Source: CAZXYS01 sp964645005
Lineage (GTDB): Bacteria; Bacteroidota; Ignavibacteria; Kapaibacteriales; UBA2268
Length of the DNA stretch: 34,754 bases
Direction of reading: 5' to 3'
Assembly: GCA_964645005.1 (NCBI GenBank)
Contig: CAZXYS010000042.1
Span: 1-34,754, forward strand
The notes under the pieces are model-generated. The model was not told the DNA's origin. It saw nothing but the letters and a program-made list of their open reading frames with translations, and searched no databases. Below are positions 8,564-15,739 of this stretch, piece by piece (within the stretch, counting starts at the first letter, position 1; every line of letters begins with the position of its first letter). The position numbers and the translations under genes are program-made.

Positions 8564-9505
8564 TCACGGTACCACATGCGTACCCTGTTTCCCTTCAAGC
8601 GCTTCGCTCAGGCACTCGAAGGAAGTTATTATCGCCTTTTTCCCGCTATTGCGTACGAATCTTATAGCTGATTCCACCTTCGGTCCCATACTCCCAGGCG
8701 GAAATTGTCCTTCATTCAGATATTCCTCGAGTTTATCAACTTTTATTTCCGAAATAGCCTCTTGTTCCGGCGTCTTGAAGTTCAGGTATACTTTATCAGT
8801 ATCCGTCGAAATTATGAACAGATACACATCCAGTTCCTTCGCCAGCAGAGCGGACGAGCGATCCTTATCAATGACGGCTTCCGAACCTTCGATTTCGCCG
8901 GTTTCGCGTATAATAACCGGGATACCGCCGCCGCCGCAGGCTATTGTGATAATTCCCAGATCTATCGTTTTGCGGATTACTTCCAGTTCAAGTACTTTCA
9001 TCGGCTCAGGTGAAGGAACCACCCGCCTGTAGCCGCGCGCAGCATCCTCGACTATATCCCAGCCTAATTCTCTCTTCTTAACTTCCGCATCTTCTTTTTC
9101 GTAGAAGGGACCTATCGGCTTGGAAGGATTCTTGTAAGCCGGATCTTCGTGATCGACAGCCACCATTGTCGGGATTACCGTCGCCAGCTTATCCACGCCC
9201 TGAACTCTGAACTCCATAGCCAGCGCTCTTTGCAAGATATAGCCGATTTCGCTTTGCGTTGTAGCCACGCACATATCCAGCGTATGGCGATACACCTCGC
9301 CGACGGCTCTCTCGGATCGCAGAAGAGCCGCGCCGGCTTGAGGTCCGTTCCCGTGAGTTATCACTATATCCCAGCCTTGCTTGATCATCGCCACCAGACT
9401 CTTTGCCGTAGCGCGGGCATTGACGAGCTGCTCGCGTATAGCGCCGCGTTCACCCGCTCGTATCAATGAATTACCGCCTACCGCTATTAACGATTTATTT
9501 GCCAT
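8564..9505 (-). CDS. arcC: Carbamate kinase
   Basis: A 313-residue amino acid kinase family protein of normal carbamate kinase length. It catalyses reversible ATP + carbamate = ADP + carbamoyl phosphate. Motifs are IAVGGNSLI (about 7-15), VITHGNGPQAGAAL (about 47-60), IACGGGGIPVI (about 188-198), AVIDKDRSSALLA (about 211-223), STDTDKVYLNF (about 234-244) and GSMGPKVESAIRF near the C-terminus. The HGNGPQ and IDKD elements are diagnostic. Flanked by argF upstream and pyrB downstream on the same strand. Without an arginine deiminase in the cluster, it could supply carbamoyl phosphate to both transferases or generate ATP from citrulline breakdown; sequence alone does not decide. Confidence 0.93.
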   Translation of the reverse strand: MANKSLIAVGGNSLIRAGERGAIREQLVNARATAKSLVAMIKQGWDIVITHGNGPQAGAALLRSERAVGEVYRHTLDMCVATTQSEIGYILQRALAMEFRVQGVDKLATVIPTMVAVDHEDPAYKNPSKPIGPFYEKEDAEVKKRELGWDIVEDAARGYRRVVPSPEPMKVLELEVIRKTIDLGIITIACGGGGIPVIIRETGEIEGSEAVIDKDRSSALLAKELDVYLFIISTDTDKVYLNFKTPEQEAISEIKVDKLEEYLNEGQFPPGSMGPKVESAIRFVRNSGKKAIITSFECLSEALEGKQGTHVVP

Positions 9506-9552
9506 AGTTTTCTTGCTTTTTTGTTGATTTTTGGATGGGATATCTTAGAAGC

Positions 9553-9632
9553 GTCATTCTGAATGGAACGAAGTGGAATGAAGAATCAAGGCTGCCCTTC
9601 ATTACCGGATTCTCAGCTTCGCTTAGAATGAC
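9553..9632. repeat. 80-bp MITE-like element with GTCATTCT/AGAATGAC termini
   Basis: The termini GTCATTCT (9553-9560) and AGAATGAC (9625-9632) are perfect inverted repeats. Subterminal GAAGAATC and GATTCTCAGCTTCGCT also pair in part. This is the GTCATTCTGA...GAAGAATC type of interspersed repeat common between genes in FCB-group genomes. It lies between arcC and argF, inside the operon. Related but more divergent elements lie at 19114 and 21193. Confidence 0.7.
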
Positions 9633-9682
9633 CTTATCAAATTTCTCGTACATACCAGACACACCCATCTTAACATAATCTC

Positions 9683-10606
9683 TTACTTCTTTCCACCCAT
9701 CAACTTATACATAATCGCCTTTTGCACGTGCAGCCGGTTCTCCGCTTCCTGGAAGACCACCGAATAGTCGGCGTCGACGACATCGTCAGTCACTTCCTCT
9801 CCGCGATGCGCCGGCAGGCAGTGCATGAAGATAGCATCAGGCTTGGCTTTAGCCATCAGTTCCGAATTCACTTGGTAGGGCTCGAAAATCTGCTTCCGCA
9901 AACCAGCCTCTGATTCCTGCCCCATCGAAGCCCAGACGTCCGTATAAACAACATCCGCCTTCTTCGCAGCTTCATGCGGATCGTGAGTGACAGCGATATT
10001 AACGCCTGTTTCCTTAGCGGCTTCGACTGCCTGCTGGTAGGCGATTAGATTAGGTTCGTAGCCGATAGGGCTTGCGACCGTCACATCCACACCCAGCCTT
10101 GCACCGGCAAACATCAGCGAATGAGCCACATTATTGCCGTCGCCGACATAGCACAGCTTCCGCTTTTTGAAATCGCCCTTAACCTCGTACATAGTCATAT
10201 AATCCGCCATAGCCTGGCAGGGATGCGTGAAATCCGTCAGCCCGTTGATAATCGGAATGGCGGCGAATTCGGACATATCCTCGACGATCTTATGCGCGAA
10301 GGTGCGAATCATGATCCCCTGCACCATGCGCTCGAGATTTTTCGATACGTCATAGACAGATTCACGTTTGCCAAGATTGATCTCGGCGGGCGACAGATAG
10401 ATGGAATAGCCGCCGAGCTGCTGGATACCTACATCGAAGGTCGTCCGCGTGCGCAGCGACGGTTTCTCGAATAACAGCGCCAGGGTTTCGCCTTTCAGCG
10501 TTTCGGAATACTTTGCCCTGTTCGCTTTCATATCAAGAGCAAGTTTGAAAGTATCAATAATTTCTTTCGATGTGAAGTCGGTTACTCTTAGAAAATCCTT
10601 TTTCAT
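9683..10606 (-). CDS. argF: Ornithine carbamoyltransferase
   Basis: A 307-residue ornithine carbamoyltransferase (ornithine + carbamoyl phosphate to citrulline). The carbamoyl-phosphate site is KPSLRTRTTFDVGIQQLGG at about 49-67, with Leu where the common motif has Thr. HPCQAMADYMT lies at about 128-138 and the ornithine-site loop MHCLPAHRGEEVTDDV at about 260-275. The HCLPA signature with no truncation argues for ornithine over acetyl- or succinylornithine, though those variants cannot be fully excluded. It is the first gene of the minus-strand cluster, preceded by GAGG before its ATG and by a TACATTTG element about 55 bp upstream. Confidence 0.92.
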   Translation of the reverse strand: MKKDFLRVTDFTSKEIIDTFKLALDMKANRAKYSETLKGETLALLFEKPSLRTRTTFDVGIQQLGGYSIYLSPAEINLGKRESVYDVSKNLERMVQGIMIRTFAHKIVEDMSEFAAIPIINGLTDFTHPCQAMADYMTMYEVKGDFKKRKLCYVGDGNNVAHSLMFAGARLGVDVTVASPIGYEPNLIAYQQAVEAAKETGVNIAVTHDPHEAAKKADVVYTDVWASMGQESEAGLRKQIFEPYQVNSELMAKAKPDAIFMHCLPAHRGEEVTDDVVDADYSVVFQEAENRLHVQKAIMYKLMGGKK

Positions 10607-10660
10607 ATAGACCTCGTTAATTTATTAAAAGCTATTTTGTTTTCGCAAATAAGCCGAATT

Positions 10661-10668
10661 CAAATGTA
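10661..10668 (-). promoter_or_regulatory. Possible Bacteroidota-type -7 promoter element for argF cluster
   Basis: On the minus strand, TACATTTG matches the Bacteroidota -7 consensus TAnnTTTG exactly and lies about 55 bp upstream of the argF ATG. A clear -33 TTTG/TTG element at the expected spacing is not visible, only a T-rich GTTTTTC about 20 bp upstream. A related TACATTTA lies at about 10693. The call is tentative. Confidence 0.3.
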
Positions 10669-10964
10669 TAAACTGAATACGACTTAGAAAAACTTTAAAT
10701 GTATAAAAAACAGAAATTTGTGTAGATGCTGGCTGCCGGCATTAATATTTTAGATGGGGGCATCCGTGGGGTAATGTTGGAATCGGATAATTTTGCTGGC
10801 GCGGTTTTTGGGAAGGTTGAAAACCGGCGACACCACATGTGTTTCCATGCAGAAGAGGTAACGTTCGTAAGTGGTGGTCTGCCGTTTCATAAAATCCGCT
10901 TAATTATCGAAAAAACATGATAAAGTTTTGTAATATAAGAAATTTTTGGGGAATATAAAAGATT
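10669..10964. other. Intergenic stretch, no convincing gene
   Basis: Between argF and the REP tandem I see no recognised gene. A 64-codon plus-strand frame (10726-10920) and a 46-codon minus-strand frame (10750-10890) overlap. Neither has a ribosome binding site or recognisable family, and the higher GC of this patch than its flanks may mark decayed sequence. Confidence 0.4.
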
Positions 10965-11030
10965 ATTAAAACCTACTTCACAGATTCCGATTAACATTAA
11001 AACCTGCTTCCCAAATTCCGATTTGGGAAG
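10965..11030 (-). repeat. Tandem REP units upstream of the RAYT gene
   Basis: Two head-to-tail units 31 bp apart. Unit 2 (10996-11023) and unit 1 (10965-10992) both read AATCGGAAT...GAAG.AGGTTTTAAT on the minus strand. Around unit 2, CTTCCCAAAT (11007-11016), loop TCCG and ATTTGGGAAG (11021-11030) form a perfect 10-bp hairpin. Unit 1 carries substitutions that break the hairpin. The same palindrome recurs at 11679 and 12470, flanking the transposase gene. Confidence 0.85.
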
Positions 11031-11118
11031 TATTATTTCCGGCATTTGCTATTGCATAAATCAAAATAATTAAGCAAATTGTATTATTAATATTTGAAAC
11101 AGCTATGTTGATAAAAAA

Positions 11119-11649
11119 ATGAGAGCCGGATACAAGATATATGACAAAGATGGAATATACTTCATTACCTCCAGTATTGTAGAATTCATTCCTGTTTTCG
11201 TAGACGATAAAATGTTCAGGATAATTACTGATTCATTAGAATTTTGTCGAAATGAAATGAATTTGAAAATATTTGCTTATGTTATCATGGACAATCATTT
11301 TCACGCTGCCTTATCAGCTCCAGAATTAACAAAAGTTATGAAGAATTTCAAGAGATACACAGCCAATCGGATTCTAAAGGAATTAAAAACGAAGAAAAAT
11401 TCTTGGCTTTTGAACCAGCTTAATTATTGGAAAAAAGGACATAAAAGTAATAGTTATTATCAAGTTTGGCAGGAAGGATTTCACCCTCAGCAAATAAAAG
11501 ATGCTGACATGTTGAGACAGAAAGTTAAGTACATACATTACAATCCAGTAAGAAGGGGATTGGTTAAAGCACCGGAATACTGGAAATATTCAAGCGCTTC
11601 AAATTATGCCGGACAAGAATCCGTTATTGAAATTGATAATATATGGTAG
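11119..11649 (+). CDS. REP-associated tyrosine transposase (RAYT, Y1/HUH superfamily)
   Basis: A 176-residue Y1_Tnp protein. HUH metal motif: DNHFHAAL at about 56-63. The catalytic Tyr is in KVKYIHYNPVRRGLV at about 135-149; YIHYNPVRRGLV is the typical RAYT signature. These single-strand nucleases cut REP hairpins and are thought to move and spread them. No second ORF (such as TnpB) is adjacent, and the gene is flanked at once by matching REP hairpins (10965-11030 and 11679-11710), as expected for a REP/RAYT unit. The central KKNSWLLNQLNYWKKGHKSN insertion is basic. The frame is intact, so it may be active. Confidence 0.9.
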   Translation: MRAGYKIYDKDGIYFITSSIVEFIPVFVDDKMFRIITDSLEFCRNEMNLKIFAYVIMDNHFHAALSAPELTKVMKNFKRYTANRILKELKTKKNSWLLNQLNYWKKGHKSNSYYQVWQEGFHPQQIKDADMLRQKVKYIHYNPVRRGLVKAPEYWKYSSASNYAGQESVIEIDNIW

Positions 11650-11678
11650 ATGTAAAGCCAATCTTTTGAAAAAAAGAA

Positions 11679-11710
11679 GCTCCCAAATCGGAATTTGGGA
11701 AGCAGGGTGC
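11679..11710 (+). repeat. REP hairpin immediately downstream of RAYT
   Basis: TCCCAAAT (11681-11688), loop CGGA and ATTTGGGA (11693-11700) form a perfect hairpin extended by GC/AGC with one bulged base, then CAGGGTGCAA. It is inverted relative to the upstream pair (loop CGGA versus TCCG), so the transposase gene lies between REPs in opposite orientation, 30 bp past its stop codon. Confidence 0.88.
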
Positions 11711-11757
11711 AAAGCTTTGGATACGGAATTACAAATGAAGATTTATTTAAAAGAATT

Positions 11758-12102
11758 TTACATATTACTTCTCAACTTTTCAAGTTCTTTTTTAAGTGTA
11801 GGTATATCTTTTCGGATAATACCCCAGAGAATTTCAGGGTTCACAGCATCATAGGAATGGATAATTAAATTTCTCAAAGCAACAATATGTTTCGCACCAA
11901 GGATTTTCTTTCCCGGATCAATTTTAGTAATCTGGTTTACTGCTTCCCCGATAATTTCAAGTTGGCGTTCGACAGCTCTTTTAGCAAGGAAATCATTATT
12001 GAATTTGTTAAAATTATCGCCATATTTATCACATACTTGTTCGATCTCAGTGATAACTGATTCAATATCAAGTACATATTTAAGCAGTTGATTACGCTGC
12101 AT
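11758..12102 (-). CDS. hepT: HepT-like HEPN ribonuclease toxin (DUF86)
   Basis: A 114-residue alpha-helical HEPN protein. The catalytic RX4HXY motif is RNLIIHSY at about 87-94; upstream, KRAVERQLEIIGEAVNQI is typical of DUF86/HepT. The family cleaves RNA, and the motif Tyr is where the cognate MntA attaches AMP to neutralise it. Its start overlaps the end of the upstream nucleotidyltransferase gene by 11 bases, the standard mntA-hepT arrangement. The pair sits directly beside the REP/RAYT patch. A cellular role in defence or plasmid-style maintenance is inferred from family only. Confidence 0.9.
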   Translation of the reverse strand: MQRNQLLKYVLDIESVITEIEQVCDKYGDNFNKFNNDFLAKRAVERQLEIIGEAVNQITKIDPGKKILGAKHIVALRNLIIHSYDAVNPEILWGIIRKDIPTLKKELEKLRSNM

Positions 12103-12403
12103 AAAGCTCTACTTTCGAATTCTCAATTTCATTTATCAGTACGGCATTTTTAAGTGATTTAAAAGAAAGCAGTTGCACTTTTCTGCCAAATAAATTTTCA
12201 AGCTCTTCAAGAAATGAGAAGAAATAATCAGCATAATCGATAGGTTTGACAGAATCTGAAAATTCAACTACCATGTCCAGATCACTTCTTTTTGGATCAA
12301 AATTCCCTTTAGCGGCAGATCCAAACAGGTATAGCTGCGACACAAGATACCGTTCGCAAATTTGTTGCAATTCTTCAATATTTTCTTCGATAAGTTTAAT
12401 CAT
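12092..12403 (-). CDS. mntA: MntA-like minimal nucleotidyltransferase antitoxin
   Basis: A 103-residue MNT protein. The motif GSAAKGNFDPKRSDLDMVVEF at about 29-49 contains the GS and DxD of the polymerase-beta nucleotidyltransferase fold. Family members transfer AMP from ATP to the Tyr of the partner HEPN toxin. The third acidic position, usually in a KVDLV-type strand, reads GRKVQLLSF here: Gln replaces Asp. That could weaken metal binding, or a nearby acid may substitute. The gene precedes and overlaps hepT and has a normal length for the family. Confidence 0.88.
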   Translation of the reverse strand: MIKLIEENIEELQQICERYLVSQLYLFGSAAKGNFDPKRSDLDMVVEFSDSVKPIDYADYFFSFLEELENLFGRKVQLLSFKSLKNAVLINEIENSKVELYAA

Positions 12404-12469
12404 ATTGCAATATAAGAAAATACAGATAACAATGTAAACGAAAATAACTTGAAATCAGTTTCAAAAAGT

Positions 12470-12511
12470 CCTGCTTCCCAAATCGAAATTTGGGAAGCAG
12501 GGTGCAAGGGA
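12470..12511 (+). repeat. REP hairpin, most intact copy
   Basis: The arm CCTGCTTCCCAAAT (12470-12483), loop CGAA and the exact reverse complement (12488-12501) form a perfect 14-bp stem, followed by GTGCAAG as in the copy at 11679. Lying upstream of mntA, it extends the REP patch about 820 bp beyond the transposase gene and suggests the whole 10965-12511 segment was shaped by REP activity. Confidence 0.9.
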
Positions 12512-12628
12512 AAAAATATACCCGCAAATTAGATCTTGGCAGTGATAACGTCGAATTACAACTTTGCGCGAAACAGTACTTCCTAATTTGGAACTTGAGC
12601 AGCAGTTATGTGATCCTTCATCCCCCCA

Positions 12629-13555
12629 TCAAACATGCTCAACCCTCACCTTCTCATCCATTTCCTTTACCGCCTTCGCTACCCTCGACCTGTGGCAATC
12701 CTCGTGATCAGCTTCATAGCAGGTCAGCGCTATTCTGCCTTCTTTCTCGAGCAACTCGTAAACCTTCATCAGTGATTCCCACTCATTTTTAAGAGTCTCA
12801 TTTTCGAACTGCTCGAATAGCTTTTGATATTCTTCCTTTGATTTCAGGTTCTTTCTCTTTTCTTTACTTATCCCCAGTTCGGGGAAGTGGTAGTAATCCA
12901 TACCCATTTTATCGAGCGCGTAATTCAACTGCTTCTTCGAGAAGCCGAACTTCCTGCTATTCGGATTATTTCGCACGTCCACCAGCGCTTTGACATTGTT
13001 TCGGATCAACTTATTGATATAAGCATCGATGCTAAGCCCCTCATAGCCTATTGTGAACAGAGTGCGTTCCTTATTGGTATTGCGCTCTGCGTGAATTTTC
13101 CGAAGCTGTTCGCCATCAACCGGATTTTCCGCATTATCGCTATTTATGCCATAATACCGATAATTCTCGAAGACATATCTTGACAGCTCACTGCCGTTTA
13201 AACTATAAAAATTATCATAAATATCCTTCAGCGCTGCTTTATCCTTTGAATTAAGCTGGGCGGCGAAATCCTCGCTGCTGTTCAAATTCCATTTATCATT
13301 ATTCCCGCCTACATATTCATTTTTCCTCAAAGTATCCAGATCCTTTTCCACCTGGAAAGAAAAAGCGCCCGCTTCGAAGGGGACAAAGTCAAACTGTGGC
13401 TCATCCTGCTCTATCGTAAACAAAAACAGCAGGTTGTGCAAATCATAATCATTCAAACGACCGCCGAACTGCCCCAACAAAGCGAGTATCAGTTTCCTTC
13501 TGTAATAAAGCATGTTGATTGAATAAATGTTGAAATTATTGAATAATTTTACCAT
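12629..13555 (-). CDS. DUF488 protein with Panacea/YwgA-like N-terminal domain
   Basis: A 308-residue two-part protein. Residues about 165-308 are DUF488: LFTIGYEGLSIDAYI, LVDVRNNPNSRKFGF, YYHFPELGIS, and the C-terminal CYEADHEDCHRSRVA with the Cys-x5-Asp/Glu-Cys-His-Arg signature. Residues about 15-85 (LLGQFGGRLNDYDLHNLLFL, then FVPFEAGAFSFQVEKDLDTL) resemble the YwgA/Panacea (DUF4065-like) fold, known from antitoxins and chaperone-like partners. The biochemical function of DUF488 is not established. Met15 at 13513 is a possible alternative start; neither start has a clear Shine-Dalgarno. It stands alone on this strand next to the toxin-antitoxin pair. Confidence 0.78.
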   Translation of the reverse strand: MVKLFNNFNIYSINMLYYRRKLILALLGQFGGRLNDYDLHNLLFLFTIEQDEPQFDFVPFEAGAFSFQVEKDLDTLRKNEYVGGNNDKWNLNSSEDFAAQLNSKDKAALKDIYDNFYSLNGSELSRYVFENYRYYGINSDNAENPVDGEQLRKIHAERNTNKERTLFTIGYEGLSIDAYINKLIRNNVKALVDVRNNPNSRKFGFSKKQLNYALDKMGMDYYHFPELGISKEKRKNLKSKEEYQKLFEQFENETLKNEWESLMKVYELLEKEGRIALTCYEADHEDCHRSRVAKAVKEMDEKVRVEHV

Positions 13556-13639
13556 TTAATAGAATGAATCATTAAAAAATTATTGATTTTTCTGGGACTT
13601 TTCCCTCATTGATGTGTCATTGTCATCATTTCAATCTAA

Positions 13640-13798
13640 GACCACTTAGGCAGAAAAGTCGAGAGCGCCGGGCTTTACAATGATTCCGGATATGTGGAAT
13701 ATGTTTTTGAGCCGGTAGGAAAAGGAGCAGGACTATATTATTATGTAATAAGAAGCGGCGATGAATTGGTGAGGTGGAAGGTAGTGAAATTGAGATGA
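13640..13798 (+). pseudogene. Remnant of a T9SS C-terminal sorting domain
   Basis: Reading the plus strand from 13640 to the TGA at 13796-13798 gives DHLGRKVESAG, then YVEYVFEPVG, GAGLYYYVIRSGDELVRWKV and VKLR at the stop. This is the normal end of a T9SS type A domain (ILGRKV, then G-x-Y-x-Y, then a basic tail). A stop codon at 13637-13639 closes the frame upstream and there is no start codon, so only the gene's 3' end survives. It is one of three such fragments in the window. Confidence 0.65.
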
Positions 13799-13862
13799 AT
13801 TTGTTAAAATTTTCCGGGAAGCTGCATTTTGCCATCAATCACGATAATCACATCTATCAAAT

Positions 13863-13925
13863 TAATCACAGTGCAAAACAAAATCAGGATAATCAGGGTA
13901 ATCAGCGCAAATCTGAGGTTCAGAC
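13863..13925 (+). repeat. Interspersed AATCAGG/TAATCAGCG repeat, copy 1
   Basis: TAATCACAGT, AAATCAGGATAATCAGG, GTAATCAGCG, AAATCTG and GGTTCAGAC occur in this order and match the reverse complement of 18947-19006. This is a dispersed non-coding repeat with internal AATCAGG-type reiterations. No coding potential is seen. Confidence 0.6.
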
Positions 13926-14010
13926 ATTCTTATTTCTAATTGATTAAAGCCTTGCTTTTCTTCTTCAAAATCCCTGAATTAAATAAATTCATTAATATAA
14001 AAGAAATTCC

Positions 14011-14030
14011 TGCTAAATCGGAATTAAGCA
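14011..14030 (+). repeat. Degenerate REP-like hairpin
   Basis: TGCTAAAT (14011-14018), loop CGGA and ATTAAGCA (14023-14030) form an 8-bp stem with one mismatch. The loop and flanks (CCTGCT, AAGCATGG) resemble the RAYT-linked REP with the CCC/GGG core lost. It is probably a decayed copy. Confidence 0.45.
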
Positions 14031-14200
14031 AGCATGGTTTATTCAATTACGAATGAGAAATTGAGGCAGCTATCTTTTGCTAAGGGAGAATTTGGCATGA
14101 TGCCGGAGCGTCGGGTAGAACGTTACAAAGCAACGCCGAGGCGGGATTCCGCTGTGCTTCAACAGGAAAGTTGGACAGAGAAATGGAGAATATTCAGATA

Positions 14201-14893
14201 TCATTCCCAAAAATCCTCCGGGAAACGAACAGCTTGCATTCTTGCCATCATTGTGTAAGATCTTTTTGATATGTAGCTTGTTGGGCGGGCGGGATTCCAG
14301 CGGCGTGGATTGGGCAGTACCACTGCCATCAATGAGCCCTGCCGGCGGGTTAGCTTTTTCGCTGGTTTGTTGAAATATTTGCGGGCGGCAGCTTCGGCAC
14401 CGTAAATTCCATCGCCCCACTCGGCAACATTGCAATATACTTCGAGAATTCGCTTTTTTCCCCAGACGAAATCAATGATATATGTAAAATATACCTCCAG
14501 TGCCTTGCGGATGTATGAGACGTCATGCCAGAGAAAAACATTTCGGGCGGTTTGCATTGTGATAGTGCTTGCTCCGCGGACTTTTTTCTTGTGGCGGCGG
14601 TTGTATTCGCGTGCTTCCTCGACAGCCTTCCAGTCAATTCCGTGATGCTGGAAGAACCGGGAGTCCTCGGAAGCTATGGCGGATTTGATGAGATTTTTCG
14701 AGATTTGGTGCAGAGGTTCCCATGATCTGTCAAGCCGGGGTTCTTTGTTTTTCAGGATGGAATCGGCAATCCTATCGACCATTAGCGGCGTTACCGGCGG
14801 ATTTACAAATTTGAAAAGGATGACAAGAAAAAGCGAGACGCTGAAAAAGCCTGCCATTAATTTGAATATGAATTTAAAATATCTTTTGAACAT
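14201..14893 (-). CDS. mtgA: Monofunctional biosynthetic peptidoglycan transglycosylase
   Basis: A 230-residue GT51 glycosyltransferase that polymerises lipid II into glycan strands at the periplasmic face of the inner membrane. An N-terminal membrane anchor spans about residues 5-30. The GT51 motifs follow in order: ASEDSRFFQHHGIDW (catalytic Glu at about 77), RGASTITMQTARNVFL at about 107-122, KKRILEVYCNVAEWGDGIYGAE (second Glu region) and GSLMAVVLPNPRRWNP. No transpeptidase domain follows, so it is MtgA, not a bifunctional PBP. It is transcribed divergently from pcm with about 180 bp between. Confidence 0.93.
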   Translation of the reverse strand: MFKRYFKFIFKLMAGFFSVSLFLVILFKFVNPPVTPLMVDRIADSILKNKEPRLDRSWEPLHQISKNLIKSAIASEDSRFFQHHGIDWKAVEEAREYNRRHKKKVRGASTITMQTARNVFLWHDVSYIRKALEVYFTYIIDFVWGKKRILEVYCNVAEWGDGIYGAEAAARKYFNKPAKKLTRRQGSLMAVVLPNPRRWNPARPTSYISKRSYTMMARMQAVRFPEDFWE

Positions 14894-15073
14894 GGTAAAA
14901 CCTTATTGTTGATTAAAACTCTCAAAAATATAAGTAAAATTTGAAATAAAATAAACTTAAAATAAGATATTCTAACAAGGGTTTTTAAATAAAAGTAAGT
15001 TTTTTTTCTAATTTTGAATCCCATTATTACTAAATTTGTAAAAAATTGACAAAGGGAAAGATCAATAGTTTTA

Positions 15074-15736
15074 ATGACAGCAAAATATTATTATAATGAT
15101 GAATTTACAAGGAAAAGGCTGGAGCTTGTCGAGTCTCTGCGTAGAAAAGGAATAGATGACAAAGTCGCCGATGCTATCGCCAAACTTCCGCGGGAGAAAT
15201 TCGTAGCGCCGTCCTACGTTAACAGGGCTTACGAAGATACCGCCCTGCCGATAGAGTGCGACCAGACTATCTCGCAGCCTTATACTGTTGCATATATGAC
15301 CGGATTGCTTGATGTCGAACCGGATGATAAGATTCTCGAGATCGGTGCTGGCAGCGGCTATCAGGCTGCACTTTTATATGTGATGGGAGCCAAGGTTTTT
15401 ACTGTGGAAAGGGTGCAAGGACTTTACGACAGAGCCCGAAAGATATTTAACGAACTTGGGATGAACATAAATATTCGTCTGGGTGACGGATCTCTGGGCT
15501 GGAGGCAGTTCGCACCTTACGATGGTATATTGGTAACCGCTGCTGCACCTAAAGCTCCAAATACTCTTTTACAGCAATTGAAAGTGGGCGGCAGACTCGT
15601 GATTCCTATCGGTGACAGGGGAGCCCAGAGAATGCATTTAATACAAAGAGTTAACGATAAAGATTTTAAGGAATATAAATTCGACAGTTTTAAATTTGTG
15701 CCTCTGATAGGAAAAGAAGCCTGGAATGAGGAATAA
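15074..15736 (+). CDS. pcm: Protein-L-isoaspartate O-methyltransferase
   Basis: A 220-residue SAM-dependent methyltransferase that methylates isoaspartyl residues in aged proteins so they can revert to aspartate. Diagnostic segments are LPREKFVAPSYVNRAYEDTA (about 38-57), CDQTISQPYTVAYMT (about 62-76), and the SAM-binding motif ILEIGAGSGYQAALL (about 87-101). ILVTAAAPKAPNTLLQQLK and GGRLVIPIG follow. It is cytosolic and of normal family length. It is followed by miaA after 3 bases, so the two form an operon. Confidence 0.95.
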   Translation: MTAKYYYNDEFTRKRLELVESLRRKGIDDKVADAIAKLPREKFVAPSYVNRAYEDTALPIECDQTISQPYTVAYMTGLLDVEPDDKILEIGAGSGYQAALLYVMGAKVFTVERVQGLYDRARKIFNELGMNINIRLGDGSLGWRQFAPYDGILVTAAAPKAPNTLLQQLKVGGRLVIPIGDRGAQRMHLIQRVNDKDFKEYKFDSFKFVPLIGKEAWNEE

Positions 15737-15739
15737 TCT

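Noticed and set aside
4858..10606. Arginine deiminase pathway operon
   Set aside because: Carbamate kinase and ornithine carbamoyltransferase are present, but no arginine deiminase or arginine/ornithine antiporter is in the cluster, so the standard pathway cannot be claimed.
10726..10920. Small frames in the intergenic region (64 codons plus strand, 46 codons minus strand at 10750-10890)
   Set aside because: They overlap each other, lack ribosome binding sites and match no family I know. Listed only as intergenic sequence.
10965..11030. Tandem 28-base units considered as a CRISPR array
   Set aside because: Only two diverged units 31 bp apart with no spacer-length unique sequence and no cas genes; they match the RAYT-linked REP instead.
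12490..12792. 100-codon plus-strand frame with a Pro/Ser-rich stretch
   Set aside because: It begins inside the REP hairpin and runs antisense into the DUF488 gene; low-complexity translation.
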